Positions 14,566-22,896 of a stretch of DNA of 34,959 bases are shown piece after piece. The stretch comes from a bacterium. Its GTDB lineage: Bacteria; Actinomycetota; Acidimicrobiia; Spongiisociales; ZC4RG35. Numbering within the stretch: position 1 is the stretch's first letter; the number at the start of each line of letters is the position of its first letter. The DNA lies in the NCBI GenBank assembly GCA_024638655.1, contig JAHEJW010000002.1:177211-212169 (forward strand), in the 5' to 3' direction. Below the pieces are notes generated by a model that worked only from the letters and a program-made list of their open reading frames with translations, was not told the origin of the DNA and did no database searches. The position numbers were made by a program, and so were the translations under genes.

Positions 14566-16833
14566 TCACGCGCTGAGACGCTGAGCTTCCGCAACGGCGA
14601 TAGCGGTCATATTGACCACGTCGTTGACCGAGGCATCGCGCTGCAGGACGTGCACGGTCTTGGAAAGACCGCTGAGGATCGGACCTATCACCTCGGCGTT
14701 TGCCAAACGGTTGAGCAGCTTGTACGACGCGTTGGCCGCCGTCAGGTTGGGAAAGACCAGGACGTTCGCCGCACGGTCCAAGGGACCCCCGGCACGTCGC
14801 GCCTTCAGGAGATCGGCGACCACCGCCGTATCAGCTTGCATCTCTCCGTCCACCGGGATGTCTGGTCTCGCATGACGGAACAACTCGACGGCCCTACGAA
14901 CCCTCGCCGGCTCTTCCCCGCCGGCCGACCCGAAGTCCGAATAGCTGATGAAGGCCACCCGGGGATCCCGATCGAAGGACTTCTCCACTGTCTCGACGGC
15001 GGCCAGGGCGATCTCGGCCAGCTGCTCGGCGCTGGGCTGGATGTTGACGGCGCAGTCGGTGAAGAAAAGGGGCCGCCCGCCGACGACGACCAGATAGACC
15101 GACGAGACGATGGACCGCCCTTCTTGGACCTGGAGGACCTGCAACGCCGGGCGGATCGTCTCGGGGTAGTACGTGTTCAGACCACCGAGAACTGCATCCG
15201 CCGCACCTTCTCTCACCATGAGGCAGGCGTACATATTCGGGTCGACCACACGGTGTCTGGCCTCGTGCAGGGACATCCCGCGATCGCGGCGCAACTCCTC
15301 GAGGACCCCGGCATAGCGTTTTCGCTCCGAAGTGTCGGAGGAAGGATCGAGGATCTCCATACCGTCCAATGAGATCCCTGCCGTCTCGGCCAATTCAAGT
15401 ATGCGATCGAGATCTCCCAACAGGATCGGCCTGGCGATCCCTTCATCGGAGACCCTTCGCGCCGCTCTGATGATCCTGACATCGTCTGCCTGGGGGAATG
15501 CCACACGCTTTGGCTCTTCGCGAGCCCGGATCGTGATGGAGTTGATTAGAGCATGTGACGCCCGGAACCTGGTCTGGAGTTCGGTCCTGTAAACGTCGAA
15601 GTCATCGATGTTCGCCCTGGCGAGACCTTCGTCGATGGCCGTCTTGGCCACGGCCGGAGCAACTTTCCACAGCACCCTCGGGTCGAAGGGCTTTGGGATC
15701 AGATACTCAGGGCCAAAGGAAAGCTGATGGAGGTCGTAGGCCCTAAGGACCGAGTCCGGCACGGGCTCACGGGCGAGATCGGCCAGCGCGTTCGCCGCGG
15801 CGATCTTCATCCCCTCAGAGACTCCTCTCGCCTTGACGTCGAGAGCTCCTCTGAAGATGAAAGGAAAGCCGAGGACGTTGTTGACCTGATTCGGGTAATC
15901 GCTACGGCCGGTGGCCATGATCACATCCTCACGGGCGGCTTTGGCGTCTGGGTACGTGATCTCGGGATCGGGATTTGCCAGTGCGAACACGATGGGATCG
16001 TCCGCCATCAACTTCACCATTTCCTTGGTGACTGTTCCGGCCACCGATACCCCAACGAACGCATCCGCGCCGACGAAGGCGTCCTCCAGGGTCCGAGCCG
16101 CTGTGTCAACGGCGAACTCCGTCTTGATCTCGGTCAAGTCGTCCCTATCAGAATGGATGACCCCACGGGAGTCGATCATGAGAAGGTTCTCGGGACTGAC
16201 ACCCAACTGAATGAAGAAACGCGCCGAGGCGACTCCGGCGGCACCTGCGCCGGCAAACACCACCCGGGTCTCGGCGATATTCCGACCCGTCAACTCGAGG
16301 GCGTTCAGAAACGCTGCACCTCCGATGATGGCGGTGCCGTGCTGATCGTCGTGAAAGACAGGGATGTCCAGCCGGTCACGGAGGGTCTTCTCGATGTAGA
16401 AACACTCGGGCGCCTTGATGTCCTCGAGGTTGATTCCCCCGACCGTTGGGGCAAGCATCTCGCAGAATCGCACCACGTCATCGGGATCTGCGGCGTCGAT
16501 CTCGAGATCGAAGACGTCGATGTCGGCAAACCTCTTGAAGAGGACCGCCTTGCCTTCCATCACCGGCTTGCTGGCCAGAGCCCCGATGTTCCCCAGCCCA
16601 AGGACGGCAGACCCATTCGAGACCACCGCAACCAAGTTCCCTCTGTTCGTGTAGCGGAAAGCCGTGTTCGGATCGTCGGCGATCACCAGACACGGCTCGG
16701 CGACGCCCGGCGTGTAAGCCAGGCTGAGGTCGGATTGGGTGATGGTTGGCTTGGTCGCGCGAATCTCGATCTTTCCAGGCCTCGGTTTCTCGTGATACTC
16801 GAGAGCCTCGGAGAAGTTCGGTTTCTTGGCCAT
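14566..16833 (-). CDS. maeB: NADP-dependent malic enzyme, MaeB type, with phosphotransacetylase-like C-terminus
   Basis: 755 residues, the usual length of MaeB. The N-terminal half is malic enzyme: [11 protein letters not shown] near residue 40, the divalent-metal/catalytic region [11 protein letters not shown] and the [10 protein letters not shown] motif, and the NADP-binding loop [12 protein letters not shown]. The C-terminal 320 residues resemble phosphate acetyltransferase ([33 protein letters not shown]), usually a regulatory domain responding to acetyl-CoA. It oxidatively decarboxylates malate to pyruvate, making NADPH. TAGGGT seven bases before the ATG suggests a leaderless start; a longer in-frame extension to 17346 would overlap a divergent gene and is rejected. 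Confidence 0.95.
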   Translation of the reverse strand: MAKKPNFSEALEYHEKPRPGKIEIRATKPTITQSDLSLAYTPGVAEPCLVIADDPNTAFRYTNRGNLVAVVSNGSAVLGLGNIGALASKPVMEGKAVLFKRFADIDVFDLEIDAADPDDVVRFCEMLAPTVGGINLEDIKAPECFYIEKTLRDRLDIPVFHDDQHGTAIIGGAAFLNALELTGRNIAETRVVFAGAGAAGVASARFFIQLGVSPENLLMIDSRGVIHSDRDDLTEIKTEFAVDTAARTLEDAFVGADAFVGVSVAGTVTKEMVKLMADDPIVFALANPDPEITYPDAKAAREDVIMATGRSDYPNQVNNVLGFPFIFRGALDVKARGVSEGMKIAAANALADLAREPVPDSVLRAYDLHQLSFGPEYLIPKPFDPRVLWKVAPAVAKTAIDEGLARANIDDFDVYRTELQTRFRASHALINSITIRAREEPKRVAFPQADDVRIIRAARRVSDEGIARPILLGDLDRILELAETAGISLDGMEILDPSSDTSERKRYAGVLEELRRDRGMSLHEARHRVVDPNMYACLMVREGAADAVLGGLNTYYPETIRPALQVLQVQEGRSIVSSVYLVVVGGRPLFFTDCAVNIQPSAEQLAEIALAAVETVEKSFDRDPRVAFISYSDFGSAGGEEPARVRRAVELFRHARPDIPVDGEMQADTAVVADLLKARRAGGPLDRAANVLVFPNLTAANASYKLLNRLANAEVIGPILSGLSKTVHVLQRDASVNDVVNMTAIAVAEAQRLSA

Positions 16834-16920
16834 GACCCGAACCCTATCCCTTTTTGATGGAGCCACACCAACCGGCCAGAGTCGACCTATGGGTGCGTTC
16901 CTGCGAGAATCAGTAGACAC

Positions 16921-17229
16921 ATGTTCGACACGGACGTGCCCATCTTCCAGGACAACGGCTACAAGGTGATGACCGGCTGGCGGGTCGGCCAGGCGCCGGA
17001 CGAAGCCACGACCCGGTCCGGTTTGCTGGTCCCCGTGGGCACCAAGGACGGCAATGACGCCCTTGCCCTCGTTGATGTTCAGACAGGTCAGCGTTTCTGG
17101 GCCGTGCCCACCGGAGCCTGGCGCTTCATTTGGCCTCCCACGGGCAAGCCGGTGATCGCGGTGCGAGAGTCCCAGATAATCGCCGAAGAGGAGATCGAGC
17201 ACGTCAGTGACGAGGGGCAGTACCTCTGA
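16921..17229 (+). CDS. Small soluble hypothetical protein
   Basis: 102 residues, ATG start, no ribosome site. The composition is that of a real protein (mixed hydrophobic, charged and aromatic residues, e.g. TGWRVGQAP, FWAVPTGAWRFIWPPTG), with no membrane helix or signal peptide. I do not recognise the family. It is divergent from maeB and lies 71 bases ahead of hflX on the same strand, so it may share a transcript with hflX. Confidence 0.55.
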   Translation: MFDTDVPIFQDNGYKVMTGWRVGQAPDEATTRSGLLVPVGTKDGNDALALVDVQTGQRFWAVPTGAWRFIWPPTGKPVIAVRESQIIAEEEIEHVSDEGQYL

Positions 17230-17300
17230 GCCGGCTAATCCGCACGCATCCGACCCCGCCCGCCGCTTACATCTCCGGCTCGAGCCCACTCTGAGCAGGC

Positions 17301-18608
17301 ATGGCACAGGACCACCAAGCAAGAAGCCGCCGACGGTTAACCGCAACAGTCACCGACCTAGAAATCGCGATCCAGCGCGCCTTTCTCGTCGGAGTCCAGC
17401 TCCCCGGAATGTCGGAACTGGAGGAGGACAGATCGCTCGACGAGCTGACACTCCTGACGGACACCGCGGGCTCCGACCCCGTCGACCGTGAACTGGTCAA
17501 GCGAGATCGAATAGATCCTGCGACGTACATCGGATCGGGCAAGGCCGAGGAGCTCGGCAGGCTGACCAGGGCCTTGGACATCGACGTCGTGGTCTTCGAC
17601 CAACCCCTGACACCTGCCCAGCAGCGGAACCTCCAGAGCATCTTCCATTGCGACGTGGTCGACAGAGAAGCGCTGATCCTCGACATCTTCGCTCAGCACG
17701 CAACATCCAAGGTCGGTGCGCTTCAGGTAGAGCTGGCTTTGCTCCGCTACCGGCTACCCAGGCTGCGCGGAATGGGCAAGAGCCTCTCGCAACAGGGTGC
17801 CGGCATAGGGACCCGTGGGCCCGGTGAGACCAAACTCGAGACCGATCGTCGTCGCATTCTGCAGCGGATCTCAAAGCTCGAGCGAGAGCTGGAGGAGAGC
17901 TCTAAGCACCGGGAAACCCAACGCAAGAAACGTCGACGCTCCAAGACCCCCCAGGTGGCCATCGTCGGCTACACCAACGCCGGGAAATCGACACTGCTCA
18001 ACGCCCTGACCGACTCGACCGTGCTCGTCCAGGATCAGCTGTTCGCCACGCTCGACGCCACCGTTCGCCGGCTCGACCTGCCCGACAGCCGCCAGGTTGT
18101 CTTGGCCGACACCGTTGGATTCGTGCGTCGTCTCCCCCACGGGCTCGTGGAGGCCTTTCAGTCGACCTTGGCGGAGACGAATCAAGCCGACCTGCTCGTC
18201 CACCTGGTCGACGCCAGCGAACCGGACCTGAGCGGTCAGATCGACGCCGTTCGAGAGGTCTTGGAGGAAATCGGTGCCGATCACATCCCGGAGATCATGG
18301 TGTTCAACAAGGTCGACACGCTCGCGGATCTGGAGAGGACGCGGCTCGAGAATCTCTATCCGGAGGCCACGTTCATCTCCGCACTGAGAAGCATCGGGCT
18401 CGATGAGCTGCTCGGCGTGATCGCAGAGGCGATCAACAGCCACCTGGTAACTCTCAGCCTGACCATCCCCTACGACCGGGGTGACATAGTGGCCGCCGCT
18501 CATCGAATCGGTGATGTCATCGAGGAGAAGCACGACGATCACGGGACGATTCTCGACGTTCGAGTTCCACCATCCGCCGTCGACCGATTCAGTTCCTTCG
18601 CCGGCTAG
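17301..18608 (+). CDS. hflX: Ribosome-associated GTPase HflX
   Basis: 435 residues. The N-terminal HflX domain ([60 protein letters not shown]) and coiled coil precede the G domain, with G1 GYTNAGKST (about 223), G3 DTVGF and G4 NKVD. HflX splits or rescues stalled 70S ribosomes under heat or antibiotic stress in bacteria where it has been studied. Its stop codon overlaps that of ppgK, both using CTAG at 18605-18608. Confidence 0.96.
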   Translation: MAQDHQARSRRRLTATVTDLEIAIQRAFLVGVQLPGMSELEEDRSLDELTLLTDTAGSDPVDRELVKRDRIDPATYIGSGKAEELGRLTRALDIDVVVFDQPLTPAQQRNLQSIFHCDVVDREALILDIFAQHATSKVGALQVELALLRYRLPRLRGMGKSLSQQGAGIGTRGPGETKLETDRRRILQRISKLERELEESSKHRETQRKKRRRSKTPQVAIVGYTNAGKSTLLNALTDSTVLVQDQLFATLDATVRRLDLPDSRQVVLADTVGFVRRLPHGLVEAFQSTLAETNQADLLVHLVDASEPDLSGQIDAVREVLEEIGADHIPEIMVFNKVDTLADLERTRLENLYPEATFISALRSIGLDELLGVIAEAINSHLVTLSLTIPYDRGDIVAAAHRIGDVIEEKHDDHGTILDVRVPPSAVDRFSSFAG

Positions 18609-19351
18609 GAGGCGCGCGCTGCGGCAACTGCCGCACCGATCAGGCCGGCGTTGTTACCCATCGAGGCCGGGACCACAGGGAGCTTGTCATCCAGGTGTGA
18701 AGAGAACTGATCCCAGTACTTGGTGACTCCGCCACCAAAGACCATCAGCCTCGGGTTGAACACGGCATTCACGTGTGAGAGGAAGCGATTCACCCTGCCA
18801 CCCCACACCCCCCACGAGAGGTTTTCCCTCTTGCGGACCTTGGCCGAGAAGAACAACTCCGCCGGATAGTGGCCCTCGAGCTCGAGCATCCCCAATTCGA
18901 GGTTGGGCACCAACTTGCCGTCGAACATCGCACCCGATCCGATCCCGGTTCCGAATGTGATCACGAGAGTGAGGCCCACCACGCCCTTGGCCGCACCAAA
19001 CGATGCCTCGGCTATCCCGGCGGCATCGGCGTCGTTGATCAGAACGATCTCCGCGCCTGTGGCATTCGCAAAATCGTCCCGGGCATTGCGCCCAATCCAT
19101 CCCTCGTCGATGTTGTTGGCGCTGAAGACATCACCCTCCCAAACCACGGCGGGGAACCCGATACCCACCGAGCCATCGGTCTCCACCGAGTCGACGATCT
19201 CTGCGACCACCTCGGTGACTGCTTGAGGAGTCGCCGGATCGGGAGTCTTGATACGGGTCCTCTTGGTCACGAGCTCACCCAGGTCGGTGTCGACCAGGGC
19301 GTACTTCACACCCGAGCCGCCGATGTCGATCCCCAGCCGAGTTCGTGACAT
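18605..19351 (-). CDS. ppgK: Polyphosphate glucokinase, ROK family
   Basis: 248 residues, the usual size of actinobacterial [19 protein letters not shown] is the ATP/polyphosphate-binding phosphate-1 motif; [18 protein letters not shown] and [20 protein letters not shown] are the sugar-binding and ROK core. It phosphorylates glucose with polyphosphate (and usually ATP) as donor. A TACCCT hexamer (19365-19360) is eight bases before the ATG, suggesting a near-leaderless start. Convergent with hflX; gnd, also a sugar-phosphate enzyme gene, lies on the other strand 1 kb away, consistent with glucose-6-phosphate and NADPH production here. Confidence 0.92.
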   Translation of the reverse strand: MSRTRLGIDIGGSGVKYALVDTDLGELVTKRTRIKTPDPATPQAVTEVVAEIVDSVETDGSVGIGFPAVVWEGDVFSANNIDEGWIGRNARDDFANATGAEIVLINDADAAGIAEASFGAAKGVVGLTLVITFGTGIGSGAMFDGKLVPNLELGMLELEGHYPAELFFSAKVRKRENLSWGVWGGRVNRFLSHVNAVFNPRLMVFGGGVTKYWDQFSSHLDDKLPVVPASMGNNAGLIGAAVAAARAS

Positions 19352-19397
19352 GGCGCGGCAGGGTACTGGCCCGTCGACCCGCTCCGTTCACGAGAAA

Positions 19398-19423
19398 GGG
19401 GAGCCCTGACGTCAGAGCTCCCC
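19398..19423 (-). terminator. Terminator after the fasciclin gene
   Basis: GGGGAGC ... GCTCCCC with a central GACGTC extends the stem through an almost complete palindrome (19398-19423). The minus strand continues CTTTCTC, so it most likely ends the fasciclin transcript before ppgK. Confidence 0.7.
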
Positions 19424-19446
19424 TCTAGGTTGGCTGGTGATCTACG

Positions 19447-20214
19447 TCAGTCGTCAAACTTCTCGGGAAGGAGGACCTTGTCCACGGCCCATATCCATCC
19501 GTTGGATGCGGGTACCGGACCGGCCACGATGTTGGCCTCCCGGTCGGCCTCGTCTTCGACCTTGCGATCTTCGACCTCGACCTCGTCGCCGTTGAGCATC
19601 TCGTACTCGACCTCATCGTCGTCGTCCCACTCGCCCGGCATCGCCGAGACGTGATAGGTGAGGACATCAATGAGCCCTGTGCAGGCATCCCCATAGACGG
19701 AGGTGAGAACTCCCGCGATGGCGTCGAAAGCGCCCGCCTCGGTCGTGCCGGCAAGTGCCGTGAACGCAGCATCGGTGGGGGCGAAGACTGTGAAGTTGCC
19801 TGGAGCGGAGAGCGCGGCTAGCAGGTCGACGCCACAACCGCCCTGGTCCACTGGCGTGGATGCGAAGGTCAGCGCCCCGATCAACATGTCGAACTGGCCT
19901 GCGAAAGCTCCGCTGTTGAGAGCGATGGCGGTGTCGACGATGTTGGCACTGCCGGACGGGGCCGGAGCCTCGTCGCGACCGTCATGGTCATCATCGTCAT
20001 CGTCGTCATCATCGTCGTCACGGGAATCACGCCGACGACGCTCACGGTCGTCGTCATCATCATCGTCGTCGTCATCGTCGTCGTACCTATCGTCCATTTG
20101 GGCAACAGCGGACCTTCGGCCGTCGTCGTCATCATCATCATCGGCCATGGCCGGGGCGGCCATCGCACCGACCATGATCATGGCAAGAAGTGCCACTATC
20201 CAGCGTCGCAACAT
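19447..20214 (-). CDS. Secreted poly-aspartate fasciclin (FAS1) protein
   Basis: 255 residues. A signal peptide (MLRRWIVALLAMIMVGAMAA, cleavage after AMA about residue 24) is followed by three runs of consecutive aspartate (7, 12 and 11) separated by arginine-rich bridges (RERRRRDSR). Residues about 95-255 form one FAS1 domain: NFTVFAPTDAAF is the H1 motif and WAVDKVLLPE the H2 motif. Expected to be a cell-surface adhesion or matrix protein; poly-Asp probably binds calcium or cationic surfaces. The ATG at 20214 sits six bases after GGAGG; ATG 20217 and TTG 20220 are too close to it. Confidence 0.85.
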   Translation of the reverse strand: MLRRWIVALLAMIMVGAMAAPAMADDDDDDDGRRSAVAQMDDRYDDDDDDDDDDDDRERRRRDSRDDDDDDDDDDDHDGRDEAPAPSGSANIVDTAIALNSGAFAGQFDMLIGALTFASTPVDQGGCGVDLLAALSAPGNFTVFAPTDAAFTALAGTTEAGAFDAIAGVLTSVYGDACTGLIDVLTYHVSAMPGEWDDDDEVEYEMLNGDEVEVEDRKVEDEADREANIVAGPVPASNGWIWAVDKVLLPEKFDD

Positions 20215-20280
20215 CATCAACCTCCTTGGTTCATGCGATTACCGGTCTTTCGAGACAAGTGACTAGACCGGATGAACAAA

Positions 20281-20292
20281 ATGACTAGTCAT
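20281..20292. promoter_or_regulatory. Perfect 12-bp palindrome between fasciclin and gnd
   Basis: ATGACTAGTCAT is an exact palindrome, and its core TGACTAG also occurs 19 bases earlier at 20262-20268, beside a CCGGTCT/AGACCGG inverted repeat. This lies in the divergent promoter region of the two genes and may be a regulator's operator. Confidence 0.3.
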
Positions 20293-20344
20293 GGGCGACC
20301 GCTGATGTGAGCCCCGATCGATTGTCTGTGAGAATGCTGGGTCG

Positions 20345-21754
20345 ATGACAACAAATGCAGACATAGGTGTGATCGGGCTCGCGGTCATGGGAGCCAATCT
20401 GGCGCTCAATTTGGCCGACTCGGCGAATCGGGTCGCGGTCTACAACAGGACCACGGAAGTCACCGAGGAGTTCATGCGAGGTGAGGCGAAAGGCAAGGGC
20501 ATCATCCCGGCCGAGACACTCGAGAGCCTGGTCGGGTCGTTGAGCACTCCGAGAGTGATCTTGATGATGGTCAAGGCCGGGCCACCGGTCGACTACGTGC
20601 TCGACGACCTCAAACCACTCCTGGATGAAGGCGACATCGTGATCGACGGTGGCAACTCGCGATTCACCGACACGGCCCGACGGTATGAGGAGTTGAGCAA
20701 GGAAGGGTTGAGATTCATCGGCATGGGCGTCTCAGGAGGTGAGGAGGGAGCTCGACACGGTCCCTCGCTGATGCCCGGAGGTGACCAGAGCGCCTGGCCT
20801 CACGTGGAGGGGATGCTCAAAGGAATCGCCGCCGTTGCTCCGGACGGGAAGCCATGCTGTGACTGGCTCGGCCCAGGTGGGGCCGGCCACTTTGTCAAGA
20901 TGGTCCACAACGGGATCGAATATGGTGACATGCAGGTCATAGCGGAGGCATACGACCTGATGCGACGTGGGCTGGGCATGGAGCCGGCCGAGATTGCGGA
21001 GATCTTCTCGAAATGGAACGAAGGACGACTGCAGTCCTACCTCATCGAGATAACTTCGGAGATCCTCGCAGTGACCGAAGACGGCGAGCCTCTCATCGAT
21101 CAGATCCTCGACGCCGCCGGTCAGAAAGGCACGGGGGCATGGACCGTGGTCTCGTCGATGGAACTGGGCGAGCCCACCACGCTCGTAGCCGAGGCGGTCT
21201 ATGCCCGAGTCGTGAGCTCTGAGCCCGATCGGCGCCAACGTGTGGCCGACATCTTCGGCGATGAGACCGAACCTATGAGAGAAGCCGGCATCGCCGACAT
21301 CGAGGCGTCGCTGTACGCATCCAAGATCGTCTCCTACTCACAGGGATTCCGCCTCCTCGACCGTGCTTCCCGAGAGAACGAGTGGGACCTGGACCTTGGT
21401 CTCGTCGCATCGCTGTGGAGAGCCGGCTGCATCATCCGAGCGAGGTTCCTCGAGGACATCACTGACGCCTATCGAGCCCATCCGGACCTGCCCGAGTTGA
21501 TCGAGGAGGAATTCTTCTCGGACGCGCTGACCCAAGCCGAATCCTCCTGGCGCACGGTCGTGGGTGCAGCCGTCGCCTCCGGTATACCCGCACCGGCATA
21601 TTCGACAGCTCTCGCCTATTTCGACGGCATGCGGTCCCGACGTCTGCCTGCGGACCTGATCCAGGCACAGCGGGACTTCTTCGGAGCTCACACCTTCGAG
21701 CGGATAGACAGCCCAAGAGGTGACTTCTTCCACCACGAGTGGTCCGAAGGCTGA
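20345..21754 (+). CDS. gnd: 6-phosphogluconate dehydrogenase (decarboxylating)
   Basis: 469 residues, the standard long (NADP-type) family size. GVIGLAVMGANLALNLA is the N-terminal dinucleotide-binding motif (usually G-x-A-V-M-G), followed by FIGMGVSGGEEGARHGPSLMPGG (active-site loop) and GAGHFVKMVHNGIEYGDMQ (catalytic lysine and glutamate). It decarboxylates 6-phosphogluconate to ribulose 5-phosphate, making NADPH. No ribosome site. An AATGCT hexamer lies six bases before the ATG and may be a weak -10. Its stop overlaps the start of the GNAT gene (TGATG), so the two are translationally coupled. Confidence 0.95.
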   Translation: MTTNADIGVIGLAVMGANLALNLADSANRVAVYNRTTEVTEEFMRGEAKGKGIIPAETLESLVGSLSTPRVILMMVKAGPPVDYVLDDLKPLLDEGDIVIDGGNSRFTDTARRYEELSKEGLRFIGMGVSGGEEGARHGPSLMPGGDQSAWPHVEGMLKGIAAVAPDGKPCCDWLGPGGAGHFVKMVHNGIEYGDMQVIAEAYDLMRRGLGMEPAEIAEIFSKWNEGRLQSYLIEITSEILAVTEDGEPLIDQILDAAGQKGTGAWTVVSSMELGEPTTLVAEAVYARVVSSEPDRRQRVADIFGDETEPMREAGIADIEASLYASKIVSYSQGFRLLDRASRENEWDLDLGLVASLWRAGCIIRARFLEDITDAYRAHPDLPELIEEEFFSDALTQAESSWRTVVGAAVASGIPAPAYSTALAYFDGMRSRRLPADLIQAQRDFFGAHTFERIDSPRGDFFHHEWSEG

Positions 21755-22812
21755 TGAAAAGGCGCGTCGAGGAAGTCGACTACGACGCCCTGGACGACAC
21801 CCGGCTCGAATCGATCCTCCAAATCACCAACGCGACCAGCCGGGAGGCCAACCCTCGTTTCAACGACTTCGGGCTTGACGAGTTCAGGCTCATCTCCAGT
21901 AGCCCGGGCCGGGTCCGCCACCGGTTCTTGGCTCAGGGCCCCGAGGGTGAGGTGGTTGGAGTGGCGGAAGGGAGCTTTGCCGACGATGGAAGCAATCCCG
22001 ATCGACTGAGGATCCAGATCTCAGTGGAAGCGGCATCTCGTCGCGCCGGCGTGGGTACCGCCCTCCTCGCTCGGGTCGTCGAACTAGCCGAGCGGTTGGG
22101 CCGCTCGACACTTCAGAGCTGGCATTACGACACCATCCCCGCAGGTAGAGCGTTCGCCAGAGCGATGGGTGCGAGAGAGGGGCTCCAGTTTCATGACAAC
22201 GTGCTGCGCATCGCCGAACTCGATCTCCATCTCCTCCAACGATGGAACGACCAAGGGCCGACGCGCGCCACCGGCTATCGGGTGGAAGTGATCGAAGGGC
22301 CTTGGCCCGATCACCTGCTCGGGGACATCGCCCAGCTGTACTTCGTGCTCGAGCGAGATATGCCGTTATCCGAGGGAGTGGAGCCGAGAGAATGGTCGGC
22401 GGAGTTGGTCGCCTCGATGCAGGCTCACTATCGGAAATTGACCTCCTCCATCTCCGCACTGGCATTCGAAGAGTCGACTGGAGGCGTGATAGGGCTTACC
22501 CAACTGCTCAAGAGGGACTCCGATCCGACTACCTGGATCGTGACGACCACGATGGTCGACCCGACCCATCGGGGAAAGGGCATCGGCAAATGGATCAAGG
22601 CGGCGGCCACCTTGGAGGCCCTCTCACGATGGCCCGGGGCCGTCTACCAGGAGACGGGCAACGCCTTCACCAACGAACCGATGCTCGCCATCAACAGGGA
22701 GATGGGCTTCGAGCACGAGTTGACGACCACCGATGTCGAAATCGAGGTTGACCTCGCCAGAGACTTCATCGAGTCGAGAGGGGTTCAGATGGGTGGAGCC
22801 ACGGGCACCTAG
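21754..22812 (+). CDS. Double-GNAT N-acetyltransferase
   Basis: 352 residues with two Gcn5-related acetyltransferase domains. Domain 1 (about 40-160) carries the acetyl-CoA loop RRAGVGTALL; domain 2 (about 185-345) carries HRGKGIGKW and the terminal MGFEHE segment. Such two-domain proteins include mycothiol synthase (MshD)-like enzymes, but the sequence does not allow a substrate to be named. The ATG overlaps the gnd stop by one base and has GAAGG just upstream, so it is translated from the gnd message. Confidence 0.85.
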   Translation: MKRRVEEVDYDALDDTRLESILQITNATSREANPRFNDFGLDEFRLISSSPGRVRHRFLAQGPEGEVVGVAEGSFADDGSNPDRLRIQISVEAASRRAGVGTALLARVVELAERLGRSTLQSWHYDTIPAGRAFARAMGAREGLQFHDNVLRIAELDLHLLQRWNDQGPTRATGYRVEVIEGPWPDHLLGDIAQLYFVLERDMPLSEGVEPREWSAELVASMQAHYRKLTSSISALAFEESTGGVIGLTQLLKRDSDPTTWIVTTTMVDPTHRGKGIGKWIKAAATLEALSRWPGAVYQETGNAFTNEPMLAINREMGFEHELTTTDVEIEVDLARDFIESRGVQMGGATGT

Positions 22813-22896
22813 ACCGGCGAAGCCTGATCGACCTCCGGGTCGGCGGCAACCGCTGCCCTCAATGGTTGCCCCCGATTGGAGTCACTGAGCCGGCTC

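Noticed and set aside
15727-16857. 376-codon open frame on the plus strand
   Set aside because: It lies wholly antisense to maeB, whose domains are unmistakable, and its composition (many D, R, G, V, H) is that of a mirrored GC-rich frame; no ribosome site.
16834-17346. In-frame N-terminal extension of maeB
   Set aside because: It would cover the divergent hypothetical gene and lacks family similarity; MaeB proteins start at MAKKPNF-like sequences near 16833.
19980-20100. Trinucleotide GTC/ATC repeats considered as a CRISPR or microsatellite
   Set aside because: They encode the poly-aspartate runs of the fasciclin protein in frame; no spacer-repeat periodicity.
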